DNA of 45,208 bases, from NCBI RefSeq assembly GCF_001435775.1, contig NZ_AZFK01000088.1, positions 1-45,208 on the forward strand. The letters run 5' to 3'. This DNA comes from Limosilactobacillus ingluviei DSM 15946. Lineage in GTDB: Bacteria > Bacillota > Bacilli > Lactobacillales > Lactobacillaceae. The notes below the pieces were generated by a model. That model ran no database searches and had not been told where the DNA came from. It was given only the letters and a program-made list of their open reading frames with translations. A program made the position numbers and the translations under genes. Every line of letters begins with the position of its first letter. The first letter of the stretch is position 1. Positions 21,836 to 30,404 of this stretch are shown one piece after another.

Positions 21836-22195
21836 CTACAGCAGATGGGAATCCCCATCGTCTCCTAATTGGGAACCAAAGACCCGCCGTTCCAAATTGG
21901 ACAGCCGCTTTAGGATATCCATATTGGTCGTTGACGAAACAACCGGCTGACTGGCTGGCGCCGCCGCGCCAATCGAAGAACCAATTTCCAATTGACGGTT
22001 CAATTCGTCAACCTTGGCTTTCAAGCGTTTGTTTTCGTCTTGTAAGCGGGCTACTTCTTTGTTGTAGGTGTCATAATCCTTAATAACATCATCCAAGAAG
22101 CCATCAACGTCATCAACATCGTAGCCCTTCCCAATACTCTTTTCCTTAAATTGCTTATGCAAAATATCTTGGGGAGTAAACTTAATGTTATCCAT
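21836..22195 (-). CDS. gpsB: Cell division protein GpsB
   Basis: GpsB is a small DivIVA-related adaptor that shuttles between septum and side wall and binds class A penicillin-binding proteins. The 119-residue product has the conserved N-terminal lipid-/partner-binding part IKFTPQDILHKQFKEKSIGKGYDVDDVDGFLDDVIKDY (written in pieces here: FTPQDIL, FKEKSIGKGY, VDGFLDDVI), a coiled coil to about 70, a linker, and the short C-terminal trimerisation helix NMDILKRLSNLERRVFG. A GAGGTG ribosome binding site precedes the ATG. It lies between ypsA and rnpB as in Bacillus, and close to ponA, a known partner in relatives. Confidence 0.95.
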   Translation of the reverse strand: MDNIKFTPQDILHKQFKEKSIGKGYDVDDVDGFLDDVIKDYDTYNKEVARLQDENKRLKAKVDELNRQLEIGSSIGAAAPASQPVVSSTTNMDILKRLSNLERRVFGSQLGDDGDSHLL

Positions 22196-22301
22196 TTCAA
22201 CACCTCATTTACTGTACTTATTCGTCAATACGAAAATAATTGTACCAGAAATCCGATTAAATACAAGGGCCCAGTTAAAAAAATTAACTTTTCTTGGGAA
22301 C

Positions 22302-22895
22302 TTACCATTCCCCGCGCCGTTCTCGTTCTTCTTCAGCCAAGGCTTCCCCGGCTTCGCGCAGGTCATCAAAATCAACTAATTCCATTTGATAAGTCCCCGC
22401 CGCCACGGCGTGTTGGCCCGCTTGGTAATCATAGTAGCTTTTGGCGTGCCGTTCGCTTTGCTCATCTTGGGCCGGGTCAAAGACCAAGAGCAATTGATCG
22501 GAATGGGCCAGCATAAAGGCCTGGTAATCCCGCAATTGCTGTGGACCCTGGTAAGGCTGCTGGCTGAGCGTGCCCAGGTAATCAACCTGGCTTTGCATCT
22601 GTTGCAAGGCCGCTTGCCGGGCCGGCTGCCAATTTTGCCCGACCCCCACAAAGGGCTGCACCATCCCCAACTGGAGGGTCGGATAGTCAGCCTTTAAAGT
22701 CAGGCCCACCTCGAGCGCCCAGCGTTCCACCCCGGCTTGGGGCCCGGTGATCAACCAGGTCGGCTCCGTTTGCTGATTTAACCAGGTCCCAATGCGCTCC
22801 AGCAAGACCCGTTTAATCACTTTAATTTCTGGCGCTGCCGGATCAAACAACCCCAATTCATAATCGCGATACCCACTTACCCATAATCGTTGCAT
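22302..22895 (-). CDS. ypsA: DUF1273/SLOG family protein YpsA
   Basis: The 197-residue product matches YpsA, a SLOG-fold protein that affects cell division and filament-like FtsZ placement in Bacillus and Staphylococcus, with an unknown ligand. Key motifs are LWVSGYRDYELG at the start, WLITGPQAGVERWA near 50, LGMVQPFVGVGQNW, and LLVFDPAQDEQSERHAKSYYD near 140 (partner loop in this family), with an acidic C-terminal tail. The start at 22895 follows GAGGAAAATTT; the longer frame reaches into the divergent recU promoter and is not credible. It is divergent from recU, as in other Firmicutes. Confidence 0.9.
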   Translation of the reverse strand: MQRLWVSGYRDYELGLFDPAAPEIKVIKRVLLERIGTWLNQQTEPTWLITGPQAGVERWALEVGLTLKADYPTLQLGMVQPFVGVGQNWQPARQAALQQMQSQVDYLGTLSQQPYQGPQQLRDYQAFMLAHSDQLLLVFDPAQDEQSERHAKSYYDYQAGQHAVAAGTYQMELVDFDDLREAGEALAEEERERRGEW

Positions 22896-22945
22896 AAATT
22901 TTCCTCGTGTAACCGTTCCGTAACTGTAACTAATTGCCAGCCTAA

Positions 22946-22954
22946 TGATATAAT
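22946..22954 (+). promoter_or_regulatory. Extended -10 promoter of recU-ponA
   Basis: TG-A-TATAAT gives a perfect extended -10, 29 bases before the recU ATG. No good -35 is visible at 16-18 bases. Confidence 0.65.
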
Positions 22955-22982
22955 ATACCAAGTAGCGAAGGGAGGCCACCAC

Positions 22983-23600
22983 ATGACCATTCATTATCCA
23001 AACGGCCAGGGGCCCCAGCGCCCCGCCCAAAGCCGGCCGCAACCCGCCGTCAACTTTGCCGACCGGGGAATGTCACTGGAAGCCGAAATCAACGCCAGCA
23101 ATGCTTATTACCTGGCCACCAACCAAGCGGTGATCCACAAAAAGCCGACCCCGATTCAATTGGTGAAGGTCGACTACCCCAAACGCAGTGCGGCCGTAGT
23201 CCGCGAAGCTTACTTTCGCCGGCCGTCAACTACGGATTACAATGGGATCTACCAAGGGTATTATATCGATTTTGATGCCAAGGAGACGAAAAACGTGACC
23301 TCGTTTCCCCTCAAAAATTTTCACCAGCATCAAATCGATCATTTGGCGGCCTGTCTTAAGCAAGGCGGAATTTGTTTTGCCCTGATCAAGTTTACCCGCT
23401 TAACGGCGTATTACCTCCTGCCAGCCAGTCATTTAATTACCGCCTGGCAAAAACAAGCCCAGGGCGGTAAGCATTCGATCCCCCTCGCCACACTGAAACA
23501 AGTTGGGATCCCGGTCCAATTAGGCCTGCATCCCCGCTTGCAATATTTATCGGCCGTCGATCAACTGATCGCGCGGCAAAAAGGAGTCAACCATGAATAA
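22983..23600 (+). CDS. recU: Holliday junction resolvase RecU
   Basis: RecU cuts Holliday junctions in recombinational repair and chromosome segregation in Firmicutes. The 205-residue product has the nuclease-fold signatures: RGMSLEAEINASNAYY near 28, then KKPTPIQLVKVDYP, the metal-site TDYNGIYQGYYIDFDAKET near 90 and LKNFHQHQIDHL near 115. The start at 22983 has a GAAGGGAGG ribosome binding site; the longer frame beginning at 22890 crosses the promoter and is rejected. Its last 8 bases overlap ponA (ATGAATAA), the usual recU-ponA coupling. Confidence 0.95.
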   Translation: MTIHYPNGQGPQRPAQSRPQPAVNFADRGMSLEAEINASNAYYLATNQAVIHKKPTPIQLVKVDYPKRSAAVVREAYFRRPSTTDYNGIYQGYYIDFDAKETKNVTSFPLKNFHQHQIDHLAACLKQGGICFALIKFTRLTAYYLLPASHLITAWQKQAQGGKHSIPLATLKQVGIPVQLGLHPRLQYLSAVDQLIARQKGVNHE

Positions 23601-25839
23601 TGATGGAACTACCACCACTTCCCGGCGCAACCGGCCGCGAAGTGGTGGTCAAGGCAAAGGCCCACTGATCAAAAAGATCATCGGCTGGACGCTGAGCATC
23701 TGTTTATTGATTTTTGTCGCACTGGCCGCCCTCTTTTTCTTTTGGGCTTCCAGTGCCCCGACGATCAGCGAAAGCGCCTTAAAGAGTCAGTCAACGACAA
23801 CCATTTATGACGACAGCGATAAGGTGATTTCCCGCTTGGGGGCGCAAAAACGCGAATACGCTTCGCAAAGCGAAATCCCCGCGACGCTAAAGAACGCCGT
23901 TGTCGCCATCGAAGACCGGCGCTTCTACAAGCACCACGGGATTGACCCGGTCCGGATCGGGGGGTCGGCGATCGCCGATATTTTCCACCGCAGCAACGGG
24001 ATGCAAGGGGGGAGTACCCTGACCCAACAACTGGTCAAACTGACGGTCTTCTCCACGTCGGCCAAGGATCAAACCTTAAAGCGTAAAGCCCAAGAAGCCT
24101 GGTTGGCTTTAAATGTAGAACGGCACTTCTCCAAACAAGATATTTTAAAGTTCTACATTAATAAGGTTTACATGGGCAATGGGGTCTACGGAATGAAGAC
24201 CGCCGCGCAATACTACTACGGCAAGGATCTCGATGAATTGGACCTGGCCCAATTAGCAACGTTGGCTGGGATTCCACAATCGCCGACCTACTACAACCCG
24301 GCCGTCGACGATACCAAGTACGCGACCCAGCGGCGTAATCAAGTGCTCGACGCGATGGTGCGCAGCAAGTACATTACTGCCGCCCAGGCCAAGAGTGCCA
24401 AGGCCGAAAATATTACCAGTGGCCTGGATGAAGACCACGGTAATACCAGCGAAAACACCACTGGGGTGAAGGAAAAGATCGTTGATGCTTACGTCAAAGA
24501 AGTCCTGGCCCAACTCCAAGCCCAAGGCTACAACGTTAACACCGACGGTCTCAAGGTCCACACCAACCTCGACTTGGCCGCCCAAGAAGAACTCTATAAC
24601 GCCGCCAACAGTGGTGTCGCCTTCCAAAATGACAGCATGCAGACCGGGGTCGCCGTCACCGATCCCCACAATGGGCAAGTGGTCGCCATGCTAGGCGGGC
24701 GCAAGATTGACGATAACGTCATCTACGGTTTAAACCGCGCTGTTCAATCCAACCGGAGTTCCGGTTCGACGGCCAAGCCAATTATGGATTATGGCCCGGC
24801 GATCGAATACCTCCACTGGCCAACTTACAAGGCATTAAGTGACACCAAGTTCTACTGGCCGGGCACCAGTAAAGCCCTGCGCGACTGGGACAACAAGTAC
24901 AAGGGCACGATGACCATGCGCTCCGCCCTCGTGCAATCCCGGAACGTTCCGGCCATCCGCGCTCTGCAAGACGTGGGCCTTTCCCGGGCGACGACCTTCT
25001 TGAAAGGCCTGGGGATTACCCCAGGGAAGAATGGCTTTAACCTCCAAAACGGGATCGGCCTCTACGTCTCCCCACTGCAAATGTCGGCTGCCTATGCTGC
25101 CTTTGCTAACGGTGGGACCTACTACAAGCCGTACTACATCAGTTCAATTACGACCCAAGACGGGAAGACGATCACCTTTGATAAGCACGGTAAACGGGCG
25201 ATGACCAAGGCCACGGCCTACATGATTACCGACATGCTCAAAGGGGTCTTTACCGACAGTAACGGGACTGCCACCGACGCGAACCTAAGTGGGGTCCACC
25301 AAGCCGGGAAGACCGGGACCGATGAACCAATGTACGGGACGTCCGGGGTCATGGACTCCTGGATGGTTGGTTACACCAAGAACTACTCCGTGGCCGTGTG
25401 GACCGGCTTTGATAATCCGAAGTACGCCGTGGCAGAAGGCTACGAAAAATCGGCCCACCTCTTGTACAAGGCGATCATGAGCTTCTTAGACGGGCAAAAT
25501 CACGCCAGCGACTGGACGATGCCAGATACGGTGGAAGCCATCTCTTACAGCGGACACCGGGAATTGGTCATTCGTGACTCCAAGTGGGCCTTTGGCTTTA
25601 CGGAAATGAGCTCGGCCAGCCATTCATCCAGTGCCAGCAGCTTACTGCGTTCCAGCTCAGCCAGCAGCGAAAAGGAAAGTACGGACAGTACCTCCAGCAG
25701 TAGTCAAAGCAGCTCGGCTTCATCGGCATCTTCTGCGTCCGCCAGCGCACCGTCAACGCCGGCGCCAAACAATAACCAAACGCAAAACAGCACGGCAACC
25801 AATACCAGCAATGGTGGCGGTGCCCCGGCTGGCCAATAA
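23593..25839 (+). CDS. ponA: Class A penicillin-binding protein 1A
   Basis: This bifunctional peptidoglycan synthase has 748 residues. After a basic, Arg/Gly-rich cytoplasmic tail there is one membrane anchor (about 28-52). The glycosyltransferase GT51 domain follows (about 75-260), with VAIEDRRFYKHHGID holding the catalytic Glu and GGSTLTQQLVK. The transpeptidase domain runs from about 340 to 620: SSGSTAKPI carries the active Ser near 392 (STAK rather than the common STFK), then SRN and the late GKTGTDEP. The last 100 residues are a Ser/Ala-rich low-complexity tail ending in an Asn/Thr-rich stretch, probably crossing the wall. It overlaps recU by 8 bases. GpsB is a likely regulatory partner. 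Confidence 0.95.
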   Translation: MNNDGTTTTSRRNRPRSGGQGKGPLIKKIIGWTLSICLLIFVALAALFFFWASSAPTISESALKSQSTTTIYDDSDKVISRLGAQKREYASQSEIPATLKNAVVAIEDRRFYKHHGIDPVRIGGSAIADIFHRSNGMQGGSTLTQQLVKLTVFSTSAKDQTLKRKAQEAWLALNVERHFSKQDILKFYINKVYMGNGVYGMKTAAQYYYGKDLDELDLAQLATLAGIPQSPTYYNPAVDDTKYATQRRNQVLDAMVRSKYITAAQAKSAKAENITSGLDEDHGNTSENTTGVKEKIVDAYVKEVLAQLQAQGYNVNTDGLKVHTNLDLAAQEELYNAANSGVAFQNDSMQTGVAVTDPHNGQVVAMLGGRKIDDNVIYGLNRAVQSNRSSGSTAKPIMDYGPAIEYLHWPTYKALSDTKFYWPGTSKALRDWDNKYKGTMTMRSALVQSRNVPAIRALQDVGLSRATTFLKGLGITPGKNGFNLQNGIGLYVSPLQMSAAYAAFANGGTYYKPYYISSITTQDGKTITFDKHGKRAMTKATAYMITDMLKGVFTDSNGTATDANLSGVHQAGKTGTDEPMYGTSGVMDSWMVGYTKNYSVAVWTGFDNPKYAVAEGYEKSAHLLYKAIMSFLDGQNHASDWTMPDTVEAISYSGHRELVIRDSKWAFGFTEMSSASHSSSASSLLRSSSASSEKESTDSTSSSSQSSSASSASSASASAPSTPAPNNNQTQNSTATNTSNGGGAPAGQ

Positions 25840-25849
25840 TCCGTAAGTA

Positions 25850-25888
25850 AAAAGAGTGATAACCGCACCACGTGGTTATCACTCTTTT
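25850..25888. terminator. Bidirectional terminator between ponA and cydC
   Basis: AAAGAGTGATAACC (25851-25864) pairs perfectly with GGTTATCACTCTTT (25874-25887). T-rich flanks on both strands suit the convergent ponA and cydABDC transcripts. Confidence 0.88.
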
Positions 25889-25906
25889 CTTATCCCAATA
25901 ATTAAG

Positions 25907-27655
25907 CTAGCGCCCTTCGTCGACCGCCTTTAAGTGTCGGTAACGGGCGTTGGTTTGGGCTAGTTCGCGCGGCGTACCATCCATGGCTAATTGCCCGTCT
26001 TCCAAGAAGATGACCCGATCCATCGCTTCAATACCTTGTAAGTGGTGGGTAATCCAGATCAACGTCTTGTCTTGCAAGGCGGTAAAGAAGGTATTCATTA
26101 CCGCGCGTTCGGTCACCGGGTCCAAGCCGACGGTCGGCTCATCCAGCAACACAATTGGCGTCTTCGCCAAGAGAATCCGGGCCAGGGCCAACCGGTGCCG
26201 TTCCCCACCGGAAAAGCGCAATCCGGCCGAATCGACCATCGTCGCCAACCCGTGGGGCAACCGTTCGATCGTCGCCTTTAAACCGACCTGTTCTAAGACC
26301 GCCCAAACGTCAGCCTCACTCGCGTTTTCGTTCCCGATCCGCAAGTTGTTTAGGACGGTGGTATTGAACAGGTAGGGAGCTTGATTGATCACGCCAATAA
26401 AATCAGCAATCTGATCGCCTAATTCACTAGGCGCCACCCCCGCTAAGGTCAACTGGCCGGCCGTTGGCACCCGGTCGCCCCGCAATAAACTGGCTAGCGT
26501 ACTCTTTCCCGAACCGCTTTTCCCCAGAATTGCCACTTTTTGCCCCGCGGGCAGCTGAAGATCTACGCCTTTGAGGACTTCCTTGGTGGTCGCCGGGTAG
26601 GTATAGTGAACGTCAGTCAATTGAAAATCCAAGGGGGCCGTCAACTGCGGCGCTGAGGTCGGCGAGGTCGTTACCGGCGGCAAGGCATTCAACCGCTTGA
26701 GCGAGTCCACATAAACATTGGTTTCTTGCGCGGCAGCCGGCAACCCGGCCAGGGCATCTTCCAGCGGGAAAATGGCCAGCACAAAGGCGGCAATCCAATT
26801 GGCTGGCCCCCCGAATTGGCCGCCAAAGCGACTGGCCCCCCACCCCAGCAACGCCAAGGCGATCAGCAGAATCATCACTTGGAGCAGGAAATCCCGGCAG
26901 CGCTCAAACTTGCGCAGCGCCGCTTGGGTCGCGTACAGTTCGTGTTCACTGGCCAGGTGCTGGTCGACGTACTCCTGGTTGCGTTGGGCAAATACCCAGT
27001 CGACAATCCCCATCACGTTATCCGTTAAATCCGTGTACAACGCGTTTTTAACTTGTTTTTCGTATTCTTGTCGGGCCCCGTTGACCACCACCGACCACAG
27101 GGGAAGAGCAAAAATGATCAGCCCAAAAAGGACCAGCATTACCAAGCCCATCGCCGGCGACAAAATCCCCAGGCTCACCACGATAATCGCATACAGCCCC
27201 CAAGCCACAAAATTCGGAAAGATCGTCCGCAAATAGAGGTTTTGGATGTGGGCCACGTCTTCTGACAAGAGCCCTAAAATATCCCCTAATCGGTATTTGC
27301 TGTTAAAAAAGACGGCATCTTGTTCGAGGGAATCGTACATTTTTTTGCGAAATTCCGAGGTCATCTTAAAGACCCAGTTGTGGCTCGTGAGCCGTTCCGC
27401 ATAGCGCATCACCGGCCGAAAAATCCCAAAGCCCCGGGTTAACACGATCGGGACGTACACCAACAGGATATTTTCGGGGCGGGTCGCTGATTTAGAAATC
27501 AAAAACCCCGAGGTAAACATCAGCCCACCGGCACACACGAAGGTTAAAATCCCCAGCGTAATCGCTAAGACCAAGGTCCGCTTGTAGTGACGCAGGAAGG
27601 GTTTGACCCAGTGGTCGGTCTTTAACATTTTTAATAACGGAAACTTATTGCGCAT
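25907..27655 (-). CDS. cydC: Thiol reductant ABC exporter subunit CydC
   Basis: The 582-residue protein fuses a six-helix type I exporter domain (about 25-310) to an ATPase. The CydC family is recognised by AGGLMFTSGFLISKSA near 45 and PIVLTRGFGIFRPVMRYAERLTSH near 75. ATPase motifs are ILGKSGSGKSTLASLL, FSGGERHRLALARIL and IVLLDEPTVGLD, with WITHH as H-loop. CydDC exports glutathione or cysteine (and in some work heme) and is needed to assemble cytochrome bd. The gene overlaps cydD by 11 bases and is the last gene of the operon. Naming follows family membership; Bacillus uses the reverse letters by position. Confidence 0.93.
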   Translation of the reverse strand: MRNKFPLLKMLKTDHWVKPFLRHYKRTLVLAITLGILTFVCAGGLMFTSGFLISKSATRPENILLVYVPIVLTRGFGIFRPVMRYAERLTSHNWVFKMTSEFRKKMYDSLEQDAVFFNSKYRLGDILGLLSEDVAHIQNLYLRTIFPNFVAWGLYAIIVVSLGILSPAMGLVMLVLFGLIIFALPLWSVVVNGARQEYEKQVKNALYTDLTDNVMGIVDWVFAQRNQEYVDQHLASEHELYATQAALRKFERCRDFLLQVMILLIALALLGWGASRFGGQFGGPANWIAAFVLAIFPLEDALAGLPAAAQETNVYVDSLKRLNALPPVTTSPTSAPQLTAPLDFQLTDVHYTYPATTKEVLKGVDLQLPAGQKVAILGKSGSGKSTLASLLRGDRVPTAGQLTLAGVAPSELGDQIADFIGVINQAPYLFNTTVLNNLRIGNENASEADVWAVLEQVGLKATIERLPHGLATMVDSAGLRFSGGERHRLALARILLAKTPIVLLDEPTVGLDPVTERAVMNTFFTALQDKTLIWITHHLQGIEAMDRVIFLEDGQLAMDGTPRELAQTNARYRHLKAVDEGR

Positions 27656-29378
27656 CTTTTTCCTCCTTGGCTTGCATCTGCTTAACTAAGCGCTGAAAAG
27701 CCCCGGCCTGAGCTTGGAGTTGTTGGTAGGTCCCTTGTTCAACCAAGTGCCCATCTTCCATCACCAAAATGTAGTCCATTTGCTTCATCCAGTGCAAGCG
27801 GTGGGTGGCAAACAGCACCAAGTGGTCCGCCATCAGGGGTAACATTTTCTCCTTTAGCTCCAGTTCCGTCTCCAAGTCTAGGTGCGCGGTTGGTTCGTCA
27901 AAAATCATGACCCGCCGGTTCGGGTCCAAAAAGGCCCGCGCCAGGGCAATCCGCTGGGCCTGCCCCCCGGACAGCGCCCGTTTGCCGGCCCCAATTTGGG
28001 TTTCCAGACCGGCTGGCAATTCGGCTACCAAGTCATCCAACCCGACCACGTGGACGGCTTCTTGGACCTCAGCTTCGGTCGCCGTCGGGTGGTAGAAGGC
28101 AATATTTTCCCGCAAGCTGGCCGAAAAAATATACGGATTTTGCGGTAAGTAGGTCAACTGCTTTTGCCAGGCCGCGGCATGCAAAGTGGTTGCCGTTTGC
28201 CCTTGGAGGGTAATCTCCCCCGCTGCCGGCGTCAAGAAACCACTCAACAAGTTGATCAAAGTCGTCTTCCCCGAGCCGCTCATCCCGATGATCCCGACCT
28301 TTTGGTACCCGCGGAAGCAAAAACTGAGCGGGGCCAAACCAGCCTTGCCTTCCCCATAACTAAAACTTAGGTCCTTAACCTGCAGTTCATCGGTGGGCCG
28401 CCAAGGCGTCAGCGTCAACGGAGCTTGCGGTGCGGGTGGTTCGTTAATCAAGGTCATCACCTTGTGGAAGGCGTTTTTGCCGTTCAACGTTGCATGATAG
28501 TCGTTAGCAAAGTTGCGAATCGGCAAAAAGTATTCTGGGGCCAAGACTAAAATCACCAGGGCCGGATAAAGGGTCATCTGCCCATTGATCAGGCGTAGCC
28601 CTAACGTAACCGCCAAAATCGCAATCGAAAGCGTCGTAAAAAAATCGAGGGCAAAAGTCGACGTCATGGCAATCCGCAAAGTTGCCATGGTGGACTTGCG
28701 AAAATCTTCACTGGAGCGGTAGACACTCTTGGAGTAAGCCTTGCTTAAACCAAAGTATTTCAACGTGTCAATCCCGCGCAAGGAGTCAATAAAGTGATTT
28801 GATAAGCGCTGGAACGTCGCAAATTGGCGATCAGCTTGCGCCTGGGCGGCATAGCCCAGCACAATCATAAACAAAATAATCAACGGGTAAACCAGGACCA
28901 TAATCAACCCGGAGAGCCAATCTAAGTAAAAGGCCACTCCCAGAATCAACACCGGCACTACCATCATATTAACCATTTTATTCAGCACCAGCTTAAAGTA
29001 ATCTTCTACCTGGCTGATCCCGTCCAAGGTCAACGTCACCATGTTCCCGGTCCCTTCACGTTGTACCAGAGCGGGGCCGAAGGTAAAGGTTTGGGCCAAC
29101 AATTGGGAACGCAAGCGTTGGGCATTCGCCCGAGCAAACCGATCTAAGATCCCACTGATCAGCCAATTCTCGCCGTGCCGGCCCAGAAATGACAAAATAA
29201 ACAGGGCAACCCACGGCATTTGGCGCGCCAGACTTTCGCCTTGCCATAAGCCCACCAAAACTGCCGAGAGCGTTAAGGTCTGACCAATGATAAGAAAAGC
29301 TTGCAGGACGTGCAGTCCCACAAGCTTTCCCAGCATTGACCGGACCCCGTTAATTGTAAATAGGAGTCGATCAACCAT
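27645..29378 (-). CDS. cydD: Thiol reductant ABC exporter subunit CydD
   Basis: The 577-residue exporter half has six membrane helices (about 15-310) and a C-terminal ATPase with GMSGSGKTTLINLL near 360, LSGGQAQRIALARAFL near 470, VMIFDEPTAHLD and ATHRL. The RHGENWLISGILDRFARANAQRLRSQLL stretch (split: GENWLISGIL and RANAQRLRSQL) near 70 and FGPALVQREGTGNMVTL are typical of CydD. It forms a heterodimer with CydC. It starts 3 bases after the cydB stop; the GGAGGG ribosome binding site lies within the end of cydB at rather long spacing. Confidence 0.93.
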   Translation of the reverse strand: MVDRLLFTINGVRSMLGKLVGLHVLQAFLIIGQTLTLSAVLVGLWQGESLARQMPWVALFILSFLGRHGENWLISGILDRFARANAQRLRSQLLAQTFTFGPALVQREGTGNMVTLTLDGISQVEDYFKLVLNKMVNMMVVPVLILGVAFYLDWLSGLIMVLVYPLIILFMIVLGYAAQAQADRQFATFQRLSNHFIDSLRGIDTLKYFGLSKAYSKSVYRSSEDFRKSTMATLRIAMTSTFALDFFTTLSIAILAVTLGLRLINGQMTLYPALVILVLAPEYFLPIRNFANDYHATLNGKNAFHKVMTLINEPPAPQAPLTLTPWRPTDELQVKDLSFSYGEGKAGLAPLSFCFRGYQKVGIIGMSGSGKTTLINLLSGFLTPAAGEITLQGQTATTLHAAAWQKQLTYLPQNPYIFSASLRENIAFYHPTATEAEVQEAVHVVGLDDLVAELPAGLETQIGAGKRALSGGQAQRIALARAFLDPNRRVMIFDEPTAHLDLETELELKEKMLPLMADHLVLFATHRLHWMKQMDYILVMEDGHLVEQGTYQQLQAQAGAFQRLVKQMQAKEEKDAQ

Positions 29379-29381
29379 TTT

Positions 29382-30404
29382 TTAGTATCCCTCCAGTGGC
29401 TTGACCGTTGGCATTTCAATCCGCTTCCGGAACAGCCAGTAAGCCCACGCCGTGTAAGCCAAAACAAATGGCAAGAGGCAAATCGTGGCAATCGTCATCA
29501 CCGTCAAGGTGTAGGACGTCGAAGAAGCATTTTGAATCAACAGACTGTACTTAGCACTCAGCGAAGAGATCATGACCCGCGGGAACATCCCCACAAAGAT
29601 CATCGCCACGAGTGACACCATCGTCAACCCGCTGGCAATGAAGGCCAGCATTTCCTTCCCCTTGAAAACGGCCACGTGCGCCAAGACCGCAAAGACCACG
29701 ATCAAGACAACCGTTATGGCCGTCCCCAGTGGGTGCACGCTAAAGAAGTCGGTCTTAAAGATCAACAGTAAGGCAAAGACCACTAAGCCAACGTACAGCA
29801 CATAGTACAGGGCTTCCGCCACGTTGCGGGCCACTTCCCGCACCTGGCCGACGGTCTTCAAGGCCACGTAGTTCAACCCGTGCAGGTAAGTCAGTAAGGT
29901 CAAGGCAACCCCACCGACGACGGAGAACCAATTAAAGTAATCAAAGAAGGTGGCATGCATGTTGCCATTGGCATCAATTGGCATCCCTTCAATCATCGAG
30001 ATGAACATGACCCCTAAGAAGAAGGGAACCCAAGCGCTGGCAATTGCCAACAACGTGGTCCAAACCCGCTTGGTCTTGGCATTCCCCTTTGCACGGAATT
30101 CAAAGGAGACCCCCCGAATAATCAAACCGCACAAAATCGCCAATAAAATCAAGTAGTAACCACTAAATAACGTTGCGTACCAGTATGGGAAGGAGGCAAA
30201 CATGGCCCCACCGGCCGTAATCAGCCAAACTTCATTGGCATCCCAAACCGGTCCAATTGAATGAATAATTTGATCTTGTTCCGCTTCGTTCGAGGCAATT
30301 GTCTTAGCGGCCATCCCCACCCCGTAGTCAAAACCGTCGAGGAAGAAGAAGCCGGCAAACAAGACCCCGATCAAAAGGAACCATAAAAATTGAAATGCAC
30401 TCAT
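29382..30404 (-). CDS. cydB: Cytochrome bd ubiquinol/menaquinol oxidase subunit II
   Basis: CydB is the second large subunit of the terminal oxidase. The 340-residue protein has about eight membrane helices and starts with FLWFLLIGVLFAGFFFLDGFDYGVGM, split here as FLWFLLIGVLFAG and FFFLDGFDYGVGM, a signature of the family. VWDANEVWLITAGGAMFASFP near 55 (the NEVWL box) is also diagnostic. Its ATG follows the cydA stop without a gap (TAAATG), behind AAGGGGGCC inside cydA, so the two subunits should be translated together. It is close to the usual CydB length and no residues seem missing. Confidence 0.96.
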   Translation of the reverse strand: MSAFQFLWFLLIGVLFAGFFFLDGFDYGVGMAAKTIASNEAEQDQIIHSIGPVWDANEVWLITAGGAMFASFPYWYATLFSGYYLILLAILCGLIIRGVSFEFRAKGNAKTKRVWTTLLAIASAWVPFFLGVMFISMIEGMPIDANGNMHATFFDYFNWFSVVGGVALTLLTYLHGLNYVALKTVGQVREVARNVAEALYYVLYVGLVVFALLLIFKTDFFSVHPLGTAITVVLIVVFAVLAHVAVFKGKEMLAFIASGLTMVSLVAMIFVGMFPRVMISSLSAKYSLLIQNASSTSYTLTVMTIATICLLPFVLAYTAWAYWLFRKRIEMPTVKPLEGY